Shown: positions 24,742-33,533, counted from the first letter of the stretch. The stretch is 64,000 nucleotides of DNA from Pseudanabaena sp. FACHB-1998 (GCF_014696355.1 NZ_JACJQA010000006.1:124001-188000); one strand, 5' to 3'. Program-made: numbers and translations. Notes: a model not told the origin generated them from the sequence alone.

Positions 24742-26172
24742 TTAATCCATTGGTAAGGAGTCAAATTTCTTAAATTCGCCATTCCAAGGCGCAAATAAGG
24801 GTAAAAACATCATCCCCGGAATGGCGAGAACTAGGGTAAACAAGAAAAATAGCGCCCAACCTTTACCATCACTGCCAGCGAGTAAAGGAATTTGGTTAAT
24901 GCTCGACCATGTGGGCATATTGCGCTGAATAAATTGCGCTGCCTCACCAGAGAAAGGCGAAGCCAAGAGATCTCGTCCGACCGCAAAAAGACTAGAGAGG
25001 AGGGCAAACTGGGTTGCCGAAAAACTGGGATTACACAGCACCATGAGAAATCCTAAAAAGCCTGCGGTTCCCATGCCACCGCAAAAATTTTCGACATTAA
25101 TCGCGGCTAGCAATACCAGTTCATTTTTACCAACTACCGCGATCGCATAGTAGCCAATATTGCTAATCGCTTGTAAAAATCCAAACACCCATAGCGATCG
25201 GTTTACCCCAATTTTACTGAGAATCGCTCCCCCCGCTAAGGTTCCGACGATGGTGGCAACTACCCCAATGCCCTGCCGCACCGTGCCGATTGTGCCGTCA
25301 TCAAACAACGTTTTTAAAAAGGGAACTGCCATTTTGCTAACCATGGCATCACTAAAGCGATAGAAGATCGTAAATACGAGAATTAGTAAAACTTTGCTTA
25401 GTCCTAAACGTTGAAAAAATTCTTGAAATGGCTTGACTACAGCTTCATCAAGGGTGGCGGGACGGGCTTCAACTTCGGGAGGTTCAGGAGCTAAGAGCGT
25501 AGCAACTAACCCAAAGCTCATTACCACTGCTAGTAATACATATACCCAAGCCCAACCAAATCGGTTAAGACTGAGGCTAGAAAACCCAATATTAGAAAGA
25601 AACTGTGAAAATGAGGATTTCCAACTAAATCGAATTGCTAAATTAAAACCAACAAATCCTGCAAATAGAAGAGCGATCCGATAGCCCATTACCCAAATAC
25701 CGATTCCCGCTCCTACTTCCTCAACTTTTAAGACATCGGTGCGATAGGCATCGATCGCAATATCTTGAGTAGCACTAAGAAAGGCAAGAATTAACGCTGT
25801 GAATGCCAAAACTGGTAAAGCACTGCTCCTACTAGGCACATCTAATTGGTCAACTGTAAACATTTGCAAAGCGATCGCTAAAATTGCCAGTACTAACCCC
25901 CCTTGAGTTAGGGCGATCCAGCCGCGTCGCCTACCTAAAAATGGTGGCACGAAGCGATCGATTAGCGGTGACCATAAAAATTTGAGTGAATAGGGCAAAG
26001 AAACTAAACCGAGCCACCCAATCGTACTGAGGTCAAACTTAGCACTGGTAAGCCATGCACGAAAAGCATCATCGGTTAGGGCAAAGGGTAATCCTGACGC
26101 AAAACCAAGTGACAAAAGTGCCGCCATCTTGCGGCTCTGAAAAACCCGAAAAAATTGGGCGATCGTGTTCAT
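24742..26172 (-). CDS. AmpG-like MFS transporter
   Basis: A 476-aa carrier with about 12-14 membrane segments. The N-terminus SLGFASGLPFALTDDAFRAW then FDLSTIGWLGLVSLPYSLKF, LWSPLIDRFVPPFLGRRRGW is diagnostic of the AmpG (muropeptide permease / acetyl-CoA transporter-like) branch of the major facilitator superfamily. AmpG imports anhydromuropeptides for cell-wall recycling in Proteobacteria; in cyanobacteria substrates are not established. A peptidoglycan amidase lies 4 kb away but is not linked. Transcribed alone on the minus strand. Confidence 0.82.
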   Translation of the reverse strand: MNTIAQFFRVFQSRKMAALLSLGFASGLPFALTDDAFRAWLTSAKFDLSTIGWLGLVSLPYSLKFLWSPLIDRFVPPFLGRRRGWIALTQGGLVLAILAIALQMFTVDQLDVPSRSSALPVLAFTALILAFLSATQDIAIDAYRTDVLKVEEVGAGIGIWVMGYRIALLFAGFVGFNLAIRFSWKSSFSQFLSNIGFSSLSLNRFGWAWVYVLLAVVMSFGLVATLLAPEPPEVEARPATLDEAVVKPFQEFFQRLGLSKVLLILVFTIFYRFSDAMVSKMAVPFLKTLFDDGTIGTVRQGIGVVATIVGTLAGGAILSKIGVNRSLWVFGFLQAISNIGYYAIAVVGKNELVLLAAINVENFCGGMGTAGFLGFLMVLCNPSFSATQFALLSSLFAVGRDLLASPFSGEAAQFIQRNMPTWSSINQIPLLAGSDGKGWALFFLFTLVLAIPGMMFLPLFAPWNGEFKKFDSLPMD

Positions 26173-26351
26173 ATTTGCGGATTAGACTACAATATATATG
26201 TAAGCGGAGACGAAAGTTTCCGTTCACTCCTCACACCACATTCCGCCTGAGCTTATGAGCAGCAAAGGCGGTTTCTTATTTTTGGGCGATAAGTTTTGTT
26301 TTACCACTCTTACTGTAGAGGTTTAAGAGGCAAACACCAAAGATATAAGCA

Positions 26352-26454
26352 GGTAGGCATAATTAGATATAAAACCCAAATAAGCTGATTCGCCCGCGAA
26401 GCTGGCGAATCAGCTTATTTGGGTTCTTGGTTTTATTAAGCCTAGGTACTTAGC
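26352..26454. repeat. MITE-like element, AGTAGCTAGGC family, copy 2
   Basis: GTAGGCATAATTAGATATAA on the left and AAGCCTAGGTACTTA on the right surround a hairpin AACCCAAATAAGCTGATTCG. Termini resemble copy 1 at 14708 while the stem differs completely, so termini and core vary independently. Confidence 0.75.
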
Positions 26455-26472
26455 AAGGCTTTAAATCAAGAT

Positions 26473-26673
26473 TCAAAAAAGAGTGATGACGCAAAACGCC
26501 GTCACTCTTTTTTAGGAGATGTAGCGCTATTCGCTCCCATCCAAACCAAGAGATCCCCTAAAAGCTTTACTTTGCAACACTTTTAGGGGATCTCTTGTGG
26601 TTCTTTTGAGTGCTAATTGCGGTATACAAAGAGAAGTGGCACACATTGTACGTTCGCCACTTCTCTTTGTTTT
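26473..26673. repeat. three further palindromes upstream of trxA
   Basis: 26473-26514 (AAAAAAGAGTGATGACG), 26543-26601 (AACCAAGAGATCCCCTAAAA, imperfect) and 26632-26673 (AAAGAGAAGTGGC). All have T/A-rich outer stems and could block read-through into trxA. Confidence 0.7.
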
Positions 26674-26812
26674 TTTTATTACGCTCAATTTCTTATGGTA
26701 AGGATAGTTTTCACAATTTTGCTTTTTATTAAATTTGTGATTCTAGCTGTTATACTACCTACACATAATTTTTGAAAGTATAAGTTTTTAGTATTTAGGG
26801 AGTTAGCAAAGC

Positions 26813-27145
26813 ATGTCATCAGCGATCGCAGTCACAGATGCTAGCTTTGAGCAGGACGTACTTAAAAGTGACATCCCTGTTCTAGTAGATTTTTGGGCCC
26901 CTTGGTGTGGTCCTTGCCGTATGGTTGCTCCTGTAGTAGAAGAAGTAGCCGCACTATATGAGGGCAAAATTAAAGTCTTTAAGCTGAATACAGATGAAAA
27001 TCCTGCTGTAGCTGGTCAGTATGGCATTCGCAGTATTCCTACACTGATGATATTTAAGGATGGTCAGCGTGTTGATGTAGTTGTCGGTGCTGTTCCCAAA
27101 ACAACATTAGTTAGTACTATCGACAGACATGTACCTGAAGATTAA
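26813..27145 (+). CDS. trxA: thioredoxin, m-type
   Basis: A 110-aa protein-disulfide reductase, cytoplasmic, reduced by ferredoxin-thioredoxin reductase or NADPH-thioredoxin reductase. It shows the active site [10 protein letters not shown] (Cys about 33 and 36), the buried aspartate in [12 protein letters not shown]-like strand (here [12 protein letters not shown]), the cis-proline loop [10 protein letters not shown] and the C-terminal helix. Length and start [14 protein letters not shown] are those of cyanobacterial and chloroplast thioredoxin m. GGGAG lies 14 bases before the ATG. Hairpin repeats stand on both sides, so it is monocistronic. Confidence 0.96.
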   Translation: MSSAIAVTDASFEQDVLKSDIPVLVDFWAPWCGPCRMVAPVVEEVAALYEGKIKVFKLNTDENPAVAGQYGIRSIPTLMIFKDGQRVDVVVGAVPKTTLVSTIDRHVPED

Positions 27146-27171
27146 TAACCTCCTTGGTTAATCTCATAAGT

Positions 27172-27262
27172 AGCTAAACGTAATTAAAAAACCAAAACCT
27201 GTGACCCACGAGCAGCTTGTGCCAAAGGTTTTGGATTTTATATTTAATTGCCTGTACTTACT
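27172..27262. repeat. MITE-like element, AGTAGCTAGGC family, copy 3 (diverged)
   Basis: AGTAGCTAAACGTAATTAAA at the left and AATTGCCTGTACTTACTTA at the right enclose CCAAAACCTGTGACCCAC...CAAAGGTTTTGG with several unpaired bases, so this copy has decayed. Confidence 0.7.
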
Positions 27263-27363
27263 TATCCTGATATGAGTTTGATTTCTAAAAGTCCAAAAGT
27301 ACTACTGTGCTTTTGGACTTTTCATTTTAGAGCAATGCCCACAAGTATTGTTATAGGTTTGGG

Positions 27364-27475
27364 CATTTATAGCTGTGGTCACTTGTATTAAGACAACTCA
27401 AAACCCCAGAAGGGAGTTGCGGCGCTTTGCGCCGCAACTCCCTTCTGGTTTAAGAATGGCAACAGATGTAAAAAC
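27364..27475. repeat. MITE-like element, TAGCTGT family, copy 2
   Basis: TATAGCTGTGGTCACTTGTA, then a hairpin CCAGAAGGGAGTTGCGGCGC, then AAGAATGGCAACAGATGTAA. Same termini as the copies at 9925 (inverted) and 63242. A second palindrome (27505-27556, CCAGAGATTTTTTGAAAGTG) follows. Confidence 0.8.
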
Positions 27476-27629
27476 TAAGAATAGAATAGCGGCGCAAAGC
27501 GCCACCAGAGATTTTTTGAAAGTGTTGCTTTGCAGCACTTTCAAAAAATCTCTGGATTTGGGTTTGAGTGCAAAGCGCTGTATATTTAGAGAAATATAAG
27601 TCCCTCTTATCAATTTAACGAGCTAGGTA

Positions 27630-28178
27630 GTGCCGCAATCTAAGATTGTCGAAATTTTATCTGCTGACGAGTTACGCCGTACCGTAAATCGATTAGCTTC
27701 ACAGGTGGTGGAAGCTAGTGATGATTTAGCGAATGTTGTTTTGCTAGGTGTTTATACTCGTGGAGTACCGCTTAGTGTGGCGATCGCTAAGCAGATCCAA
27801 ATTCTGGAAGGAGTCTCAGTGCCTACGGGAGCGCTTGATATTACCTTTTATCGAGATGATTTAGATCGGATTGGCTTACGAACACCAAGTAACACTGAAA
27901 TTCCCTTTGACCTCAATGGCAAAACTGTAGTTTTAGTAGATGATGTAATTTATAGCGGTCGAACGATTGGCGCAGCTTTAAGTGCTATCCATGATTATGG
28001 TCGCCCCAAGGTGGTGCGTTTATTAGTGTTAATCGATCGCGGTCATCGTGAATTACCAATTCATCCCGATTATGTGGGGCGAACTTTGCCAACGTCTAAG
28101 GACGAGCAGGTGAAGGTCTTTTTGAATGCGGCTGGAGATAATCGCGACGGGGTAGAGCTAATTAAACCGATTTTCTAA
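27630..28178 (+). CDS. pyrR: PyrR, pyrimidine operon regulator / uracil phosphoribosyltransferase
   Basis: A 182-aa phosphoribosyltransferase-fold protein. The PRPP-binding motif [19 protein letters not shown] is at about residues 95-113, and the N-terminal [20 protein letters not shown] matches PyrR. In Bacillus it binds UMP and pyr mRNA to attenuate transcription; cyanobacterial homologues may act mainly as an enzyme. No pyr biosynthesis gene is adjacent. The start is GTG 27630, the only suitable codon. A hairpin overlaps the stop. Confidence 0.92.
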   Translation: MPQSKIVEILSADELRRTVNRLASQVVEASDDLANVVLLGVYTRGVPLSVAIAKQIQILEGVSVPTGALDITFYRDDLDRIGLRTPSNTEIPFDLNGKTVVLVDDVIYSGRTIGAALSAIHDYGRPKVVRLLVLIDRGHRELPIHPDYVGRTLPTSKDEQVKVFLNAAGDNRDGVELIKPIF

Positions 28179-28262
28179 GAAGAGAGAGGCAGCGCTATGC
28201 GCTGCCTCTCTCTTCTTATGGCAAAACTAAAAATGGCTGCGCCATTTTTAGTTTTGATTTTA
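28177..28262. repeat. two hairpins between the convergent pyrR and cobM genes
   Basis: 28177-28217: AAGAAGAGAGAGGCAGCGC and its complement. 28229-28260: AAAACTAAAAATGGC and its complement. They touch the stop codons of both genes and probably serve as terminators for both strands. Confidence 0.8.
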
Positions 28263-29054
28263 GGGCTGTCGAAATAAACGTTTGTAGTTCGCACTATATA
28301 GTTGCGATCGCTTTTCGGTGCTTTTCTCACTATTAGAATTTATATAATTTGTCTTTGTATGATTAAGGGCCGGACTAATCACAAACAGAGTAGTACGGGT
28401 GAGCTGTTCTTGGCGAGTGGTTGCCGCCATTGCCGATAAAGGTACGGTCAAGATTTTTTCATCATCCCAACCCAATCGATAGCAAATGGCTACGGTCGTA
28501 TCTAAAGGATAATGTTCCGCTAATTTGGCTTGCACATTTTCCACATGATGGGCGCTGAGATAGAGGCAGAGAGAAGCTTGATGAGCCGCGAGTTTTGATA
28601 ATTCTTCTTTTTCGGGAACTTGGGTGCGTCCACTAATGCGGGTGAGGATAATTGTTTGGACTAGTTCGGGAACGGTGAGTTCGACCTGAAGTCGAGCGGC
28701 GGCTAGTTGAAAAGCGCTTACCCCCGGAATAATTTCAAAGGGAATTTCGGCTTCGGTTAAAGCCATAATTTGTTCTTGAATGGCTCCATACAGGCTGGGG
28801 TCGCCATCATGGAGACGAACTACTAATTTTTGCGATCGCACTCTGTCGAGGAGAATGGCAATAATTTCTTCGAGGGATTTACTTGCTGTGGGAATAATTT
28901 CGGCATCTTTTCGACAAAACTTAAGCATTGAGTCGGGGATGAGGGAATTGGCATAGATGATGACATCAGCTTTGGTGAGGAGTTCTCTCCCTTTGACGGT
29001 AATTAGATCGGGGTCACCTGGCCCCGCACCCACTATATAAACTGGTTCTAGCAT
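28260..29054 (-). CDS. cobM: precorrin-4 / cobalt-precorrin-4 C11-methyltransferase
   Basis: A 264-aa SAM-dependent corrin-ring methyltransferase of cobalamin biosynthesis. The start EPVYIVGAGPGDPDLITVKG is the family P-loop-like motif, followed by VIIYANSLIPDSML, VRLHDGDPSLYGAIQEQI and IPGVSAFQLAAARL, all typical of CobM/CbiF. With CbiD just upstream on the same strand it fits the cobalt-early route used by cyanobacteria. The pair is separated by 147 bases of nested hairpin repeats, so co-transcription is uncertain. The extreme C-terminus (about 235-264) is not conserved. Confidence 0.93.
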   Translation of the reverse strand: MLEPVYIVGAGPGDPDLITVKGRELLTKADVIIYANSLIPDSMLKFCRKDAEIIPTASKSLEEIIAILLDRVRSQKLVVRLHDGDPSLYGAIQEQIMALTEAEIPFEIIPGVSAFQLAAARLQVELTVPELVQTIILTRISGRTQVPEKEELSKLAAHQASLCLYLSAHHVENVQAKLAEHYPLDTTVAICYRLGWDDEKILTVPLSAMAATTRQEQLTRTTLFVISPALNHTKTNYINSNSEKSTEKRSQLYSANYKRLFRQP

Positions 29055-29086
29055 TAAATTTTTTTGTTCAATATATGCAGGATACT

Positions 29087-29210
29087 CTTTCCTAATCCCT
29101 TTCCACTCAAAGATTAGTGGTGCGGCGCGAAGCGCCGCACCACTAATCTTTGGAGTAGAGTAATAAATAATTTGGGTGGCAAAGCCCGCCCAAATTATTT
29201 ATTAGGAAAG
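29087..29210. repeat. nested hairpin elements with TAAT duplication
   Basis: CTTTCCTAAT (29087-29096) and ATTAGGAAAG (29201-29210) are the outer arms of one hairpin whose inner stem AATAATTTGGG pairs at 29165-29199. A 64-bp element (29097-29160, CCCTTTCCACTC...GGAGTAGAG, stem AAGATTAGTGGTGCGGCGC) interrupts the left arm, flanked by TAAT at 29093-29096 and 29161-29164. The right outer arm contains the cbiD stop codon. Confidence 0.8.
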
Positions 29211-30248
29211 AACTAATTTTCCTAAGCGATCGCATAGGATTGTTCTCACCTTTACTTGGCGATCAGTATATTTATGGATATAGGCCGCAGCCCGTTGTGT
29301 AATCTGTTGCGTTAGATATTCAAAAACTGGGCGATCGCAATCTTGCTCCACTAATAATTGATGTATGGCCTCAGCAGTTGGTAATTTTTCAATGCGCTGA
29401 ATGATATCGAGGGACAAATTCACATGAACTGCGGCACGGACAAGAATATCAATCCTTGCGTCGGCTAAGTGACTGGAAGTATTAAAAATTCCACCCGCAA
29501 GCTTGAGCAATTTGCCATGATAGCCCACCAACGTGATAGAAGTAACGCCCAACAAAGCCGCTTCCACTAACATGGCTCCCACCCAATTAGCGGTTTGGAC
29601 TAATTGCGAAGTTTCAAATTCCAGATTTTGAGCAACTTGATAGCCATTCGCACCAATATAAAAGGCTAATTCTGAGGAAATAGCCGCTTTCTTTTGCAAG
29701 TCTTCGCGAAATTCATCCAGTTTTTCCTCTACGGATAGGGGCTTAGATATTGCCGAAGTCCCCAGTAAAGATAAACCTTCAAAAATTCCAAAAGCGGCAT
29801 TAGAAGTTCGCTTGGCGATCGCTTTCCCTTCAGGCAAAATAAAGCGCACTCTCGCCGAGATATTCCTCGACAATAAAGGAATTAGATTAACTTCCGCTAA
29901 ATTTTTTGCTAATTGATAAATAGCTGGCTCCCCTTGAGCTGTTCTCCCCAAACCTTCCCCAGCCTCTAAAATTAACTGCGAAGAATCTTCGTTAGGTCGT
30001 TCTTCGAGACTTACCCAAGCCCAGACAGGCGTTCCTGCGGTCAGATCAAGGTTATCCCCGGGGTCACTAATGGCGATCGCTAAGGCTGTATTTTGATCAA
30101 TAACTGCACTTTGGGCGATCGCGATTTCCCCTATTCCTGCTTCTAATAAATCCATCTTTACCAAACTGGAATTTTGGTTGCTTAAGGCAAGGATGGCGGC
30201 TTTGGCGGCAGCGATCGCAAAGACAGGAAGGGTGTAACCAGATTTCAT
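29202..30248 (-). CDS. cbiD: cobalt-precorrin-5B (C1)-methyltransferase CbiD
   Basis: SAM-dependent methylation at C1 of the corrin ring in the oxygen-independent cobalamin path. The 348-aa product begins MKSGYTLPVFAIAAAKAAIL, the usual CbiD start, so ATG 30248 is preferred over the upstream ATG 30278. ITLVGYHGKLLKLAGGIFNT near residues 241-260 is the conserved C-terminal block (GHxGKLxKLAxG). The usual Cys-rich-free N-terminal VxIPKPxG motif region is diverged here. The stop codon sits in the arm of a hairpin repeat. Gene order cbiD then cobM supports cobalamin or pseudocobalamin synthesis. Confidence 0.9.
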   Translation of the reverse strand: MKSGYTLPVFAIAAAKAAILALSNQNSSLVKMDLLEAGIGEIAIAQSAVIDQNTALAIAISDPGDNLDLTAGTPVWAWVSLEERPNEDSSQLILEAGEGLGRTAQGEPAIYQLAKNLAEVNLIPLLSRNISARVRFILPEGKAIAKRTSNAAFGIFEGLSLLGTSAISKPLSVEEKLDEFREDLQKKAAISSELAFYIGANGYQVAQNLEFETSQLVQTANWVGAMLVEAALLGVTSITLVGYHGKLLKLAGGIFNTSSHLADARIDILVRAAVHVNLSLDIIQRIEKLPTAEAIHQLLVEQDCDRPVFEYLTQQITQRAAAYIHKYTDRQVKVRTILCDRLGKLVLS

Positions 30249-30281
30249 ACTTAATATTTTGCAACGTTTGGAAGTCACTTA

Positions 30282-30314
30282 GATAAAAAGATTGCAAAGC
30301 AATCTTTTTATCTA
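30282..30314. terminator. hairpin between the amidase and cbiD genes
   Basis: AGATAAAAAGATTGC and its complement around AAA. It overlaps the end of the minus-strand amidase gene and lies just upstream of cbiD, so it may terminate the amidase transcript. Confidence 0.7.
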
Positions 30315-31700
30315 AAAAATACCTGCGGATTCGTAGAGGCGGCGAATTAGCGCGAGAATTTTACGATCGTACAGGGGATCGATTGACCAGCGACCCGTCA
30401 GCTTACTTGCCACAGGTGCCACACCCCTAGCCACCAACTGAAATCGTGGCGACACGACAGATTGAAAGAGAGGAGCCGTACTCGCATAAGCCTTGAGGTG
30501 CTGAATATGCGCTCTTACACCAGTTCGCTGATCGGTAAAACTAGCTCCAGACAAGCTTTTAGCACTAGAAATCCCTGAGCCTAGATTTGCAAAATTATTT
30601 TGCTCAGGTTCCACACTTTGAGAAAAGCGTAAAAAATTAGTTTCTACACACATTTGACAAAAAGCTATGTCATGGTTCACCCCTTCAATCGCCGCCTCTT
30701 CACGATACAGATGGGGTAAATCGCCATAATTAGTCAGCGCAGATTCATTATTATTTTTGAGGAACATGAGCAACTGCACTTCGGAGGTGTTCCCCACTCC
30801 CATAATTTGATCGATTTGACCAGTAAATACTTTAAAAATAGTTTTGAGATAGAGAGTGCGGGTGGCACTATCCCAAAATACAGAAGTATTTAGCTCCCGT
30901 AAGGAAATGGCTTGGACATAAACGATATTTTGATAGCGAATACGGCAATTTAGCGGAATTTGACTCAGATCGAAACCAAGGCGATCGACTAAATCCGCTG
31001 GCACATATACATTACCAACTACTAAAATTCCCTTTTCTTCATAGCTTTGTCCATTGAGATTGATATTAATCTCTGGATAAGTTGTGGGCTTAATCTTTTG
31101 GGGGCGGTTGGAAGGAGTGAAGACGGGAATAGTTGTGGCGGTTTCTTGAATCCAAGCCTGTAAACCGTCAGCAATCCCAATGGCATAATCTCGCCGCCGA
31201 GTTTGCATCAGCAAGCGATCCTGCGAGCTATTGCTAAAAGCTAGTTCTAACATCATCGAGGGAATAGAAATTTGACGACAAAAACTTAAACTGCCGATAC
31301 TCGCGATCGCATCTGCTTTTGCCCCACGATTGGCGATTTCAGGTACGCGCTTCGTGATGGCATTGGTGAGAATTTCGGCTTGCCGCTTCCGAATGGCGTT
31401 ATTGGTAATGTAATAGGTCGTAGCTCCCCGCATTTCGGTGCTATTCACAATATCGAAATGCAATGATAAAGCCACATCCTCTTTGGTGGCTCTTTCGTTA
31501 ATCCAAGCGATCGCCTCAGTTAAATTTAAGTCCTCACTAGAACTCGCGATCGCCAAACCACGCGATCGGAGTTCAGCAATTACTAAGTCTCTTGTCGCTG
31601 CTAGCTCGGCGGTGTCAGTGACTCCACTGACAATTTCGCTGAGATCGCGAAATGAACCCTCAAAACCACCGTGACCTGCGGAAATAAATATTTTGCCCAT
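30312..31700 (-). CDS. N-acetylmuramoyl-L-alanine amidase with C-terminal glucosaminidase-like domain
   Basis: A 462-aa peptidoglycan hydrolase. Residues 1-190 are an Amidase_3 zinc domain: FISAGHGGFEG (first His ligand), LSLHFDIVN (third His ligand) and PSMMLELAFSNSSQD (catalytic Glu). Residues about 200-300 resemble a copper-amine-oxidase-N/stalk-like domain (VYVPADLVDRLGFDLSQ). Residues 325-462 (YREEAAIEGVNHDIAFCQMC then VETNFLRFSQ, NNFANLG) look like a GH73-type glucosaminidase domain with the glutamate in the AxxEGVN segment. No signal peptide is visible from ATG 31700, which is odd for a wall enzyme; a non-classical export or a missed upstream start is possible. Confidence 0.8.
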   Translation of the reverse strand: MGKIFISAGHGGFEGSFRDLSEIVSGVTDTAELAATRDLVIAELRSRGLAIASSSEDLNLTEAIAWINERATKEDVALSLHFDIVNSTEMRGATTYYITNNAIRKRQAEILTNAITKRVPEIANRGAKADAIASIGSLSFCRQISIPSMMLELAFSNSSQDRLLMQTRRRDYAIGIADGLQAWIQETATTIPVFTPSNRPQKIKPTTYPEININLNGQSYEEKGILVVGNVYVPADLVDRLGFDLSQIPLNCRIRYQNIVYVQAISLRELNTSVFWDSATRTLYLKTIFKVFTGQIDQIMGVGNTSEVQLLMFLKNNNESALTNYGDLPHLYREEAAIEGVNHDIAFCQMCVETNFLRFSQSVEPEQNNFANLGSGISSAKSLSGASFTDQRTGVRAHIQHLKAYASTAPLFQSVVSPRFQLVARGVAPVASKLTGRWSIDPLYDRKILALIRRLYESAGIF

Positions 31701-32081
31701 ATCCCTATCTGCTAGTCAATTTCAGCAAGCAAAAAAGTCTTCGTAAGTCTATCAGCTTTTGCCCTATCTGGCAGGTTATTATGCAATATAGTGAATTTCT
31801 TTTGTGGTGCAGCGAAGCTCCGCCACAAAAAATCTAGTTCTCATTTTGTAGCTCGGTAAAACCGTACTACAAAAAATCTGGTTCTTATTTTGTAGCGCGG
31901 CAAAGCCCTACTACAGAGAGTCTGGTTCTTATTTTGTAGCGCGGCGAAGCCGCGCTACAAAGAGTCTATTTTTTTAATTAAGGGTAAGAATTATTAAAAA
32001 AGCAAAGTCTTTAAAAGTAATGCGAAGCATTACTTTTAAAGACTTTGCTGCACCGTTTCGTTATGCAATGTGCTGTAAATC
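31701..32081. other. 380-bp non-coding region with a 44-bp tandem array
   Basis: Between divergent amidase and ferredoxin genes. It contains the tandem array 31797-31969 and the palindrome 32003-32047 (AAAGTCTTTAAAAGTAATGC). No gene seen. Confidence 0.7.
31797..31969. repeat. tandem array of 44-bp palindromic units
   Basis: Units start at 31838, 31882 and 31926, exactly 44 bases apart, each reading TTCT(T/C)ATTTTGTAGC-hairpin-CTACA-rich-TCTGG. A diverged 41-bp unit begins at 31797. The last copy is the best palindrome (TTGTAGCGCGGCGAAGCCGC and complement), the others have decayed stems. Confidence 0.85.
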
Positions 32082-32486
32082 ATGAAAAAAAGAGTTAATC
32101 TTACCTTCCCCAAACGCGCCATCAATATTCCCCTCACCTATCGTCTTGCCAAAGACTTTAACATTGCCGCCAATATCATCCGCGCCCAAGTTGCACCCAA
32201 CAAAGTTGGCAAAATGGTCTTAGAACTATCAGGCGATATTGACCAACTCGAAGAAGCAATGGACTGGATGCGATCGCAGGATATCGAGGTTTCATTACAT
32301 GGACGCGAGATTGTAATTGACGATACTACATGTGTTGATTGTGGCGTGTGTACAGGAGTTTGCCCCACCGAAGCCTTAACCCTCGATCCGAAAACTTTTC
32401 AACTTAATTTTTTGCGATCGCGTTGTGTAGTCTGTGAGCAATGTATTGCTGCTTGCCCTGTAAATGCAATCTCCATCAACCTATAA
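32082..32486 (+). CDS. NIL domain plus 2[4Fe-4S] ferredoxin
   Basis: A 134-aa protein. Residues 1-75 form an NIL domain (LTYRLAKDFNIAANIIRAQV, then GKMVLELSGDIDQLEEAMDW), the ACT-like domain otherwise found after methionine ABC transporter ATPases. Residues 80-134 are a bacterial-type ferredoxin with CVDCGVCTGVCP and CVVCEQCIAACP, two complete four-cysteine sets. It is probably a soluble electron carrier whose NIL domain senses a small ligand such as an amino acid. Related NIL-ferredoxins are common in cyanobacteria. It stands alone here. Confidence 0.88.
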   Translation: MKKRVNLTFPKRAINIPLTYRLAKDFNIAANIIRAQVAPNKVGKMVLELSGDIDQLEEAMDWMRSQDIEVSLHGREIVIDDTTCVDCGVCTGVCPTEALTLDPKTFQLNFLRSRCVVCEQCIAACPVNAISINL

Positions 32487-32506
32487 CGCTTATTTAAGTA
32501 GCTAGG

Positions 32507-32593
32507 CGCAGTTAAATATAATCTTCCAAAACCTGTGGCGCACGCTGCGCGTGCGCCACAGGTTTTGGGTTTTTAACTATGCCAAGTTGCTTA
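32507..32593. repeat. MITE-like element, AGTAGCTAGGC family, copy 4
   Basis: AAGTAGCTAGGCGCAGTTAA at left, AACTATGCCAAGTTGCTTAC at right, hairpin CCAAAACCTGTGGCGCACGC in the middle. The stem is nearly identical to copy 1 at 14708. Confidence 0.85.
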
Positions 32594-32775
32594 CAAACTA
32601 ATTTTAGGAATTTATAGAGTCTAGGTCACTAAAAACCCTAAAATCAGTTTTATCATCCTAATTGCTACTTGTAAGGTAAAAAACAGGCAGAGTAATTATT
32701 AAAGCGCCTATAATGATACAAAAAGTAACAATTTTTCACAAATAATTTAACCCATTCAATTTTGAGTCATAACTC

Positions 32776-33528
32776 ATGCATTTTGAGTTTTTTTCGTTAG
32801 AAATTATTCAAGAGTGGACGCAGCAGTATGGATACTGGCTCGTCTTCTTTGGCATCATGCTAGAGAACGCGGGAATCCCATTACCAGGCGAAACAATCAC
32901 CTTAGTCGGTGGTTTCCTCGCTGGTAATGGGGAGCTGCGCTATCCTTTAGTTTTGCTATGCACTGTCGCAGGTGCGATTTTAGGGGACAGTGCGGGGTAT
33001 TGGTTAGGGCGTTGGGGCGGGCTACCAGCACTAGAAAAAATTGGCAAATTGTTTAGAATGCCCACGGACGAAATTGAAATCGCTCGTGAAAAATTTCGGG
33101 GTAGTGCCGATCGCGCCGTATTTTTTGGGCGCTTTATCGCCATTTTACGGATTTTTGCAGGGCCAATGGCAGGTTTGTCGGGAATGCCCTACTCGCGATT
33201 CCTATTTTTTAATGCTACGGGAGCTTTAGTTTGGGGAATAGTCACCACTGGCGTGGCTTACTATGCAGGAACCTTAATTCCGTTGGAGCTATTGGTTTCA
33301 GGTGTAGTTAAAATTAGCTCTATCATTTTAGGCTGTGTCGTGTTGTGGTTTGCCTCTCCTCCGACCTTCCGTTGGCTTAAGGAAAAATACATTCTGTGGC
33401 GCAATAGTCGCAAGTCACCCGAGTCTAAGCCCAGCCATCCTAATCTTCAGTCTGGACATGAATCTACAGTCCTCATCCCCCTTGCTGAGGAAAAAGTTAT
33501 GGTCAAACAGGCGATCGATAAAGATTAG
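32776..33528 (+). CDS. DedA family membrane protein
   Basis: A 250-aa polytopic protein of the DedA/SNARE-associated superfamily, linked in other bacteria to undecaprenyl-phosphate or phospholipid flipping. It shows LENAGIPLPGETITLVGGFLAG, the re-entrant acidic motif, then GDSAGYWLGRWGG and FFGRFIAILRIFAGPMAGLS, which holds the conserved arginines. About five hydrophobic segments, and a charged C-terminal tail (about 205-250). The length is typical. Transcribed alone; hairpin elements follow the stop. Confidence 0.88.
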   Translation: MHFEFFSLEIIQEWTQQYGYWLVFFGIMLENAGIPLPGETITLVGGFLAGNGELRYPLVLLCTVAGAILGDSAGYWLGRWGGLPALEKIGKLFRMPTDEIEIAREKFRGSADRAVFFGRFIAILRIFAGPMAGLSGMPYSRFLFFNATGALVWGIVTTGVAYYAGTLIPLELLVSGVVKISSIILGCVVLWFASPPTFRWLKEKYILWRNSRKSPESKPSHPNLQSGHESTVLIPLAEEKVMVKQAIDKD

Positions 33529-33533
33529 TCATC

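Larger units (their letters stand above)
26173..26812. other. 640-bp non-coding region with four hairpin elements before trxA
   Basis: Contains the element 26352-26454 and hairpins at 26473-26514, 26543-26601 and 26632-26673. The 120 bases before trxA are AT-rich and free of hairpins; the thioredoxin promoter should be there. No gene seen. Confidence 0.65.
27146..27629. other. 480-bp non-coding region with three repeat elements between trxA and pyrR
   Basis: Holds 27172-27262, 27290-27319, 27364-27475 and 27505-27556. Apparent reading frames here are translations of the palindromes. No pyrR attenuator of the Bacillus type was recognised. Confidence 0.7.

Noticed and set aside
26695-26775. 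26-residue hydrophobic peptide frame (VRIVFTILLFIKFVILAVIL) before trxA
   Set aside because: No ribosome binding site and AT-rich DNA gives such frames by chance; it overlaps the likely trxA promoter.
27375-27613. open frames on both strands between trxA and pyrR
   Set aside because: They translate the palindromic repeats; the two frames are near mirror images of each other.
31797-31969. possible CRISPR array
   Set aside because: The units are contiguous 44-bp palindromes without unique spacers and no cas gene is present.
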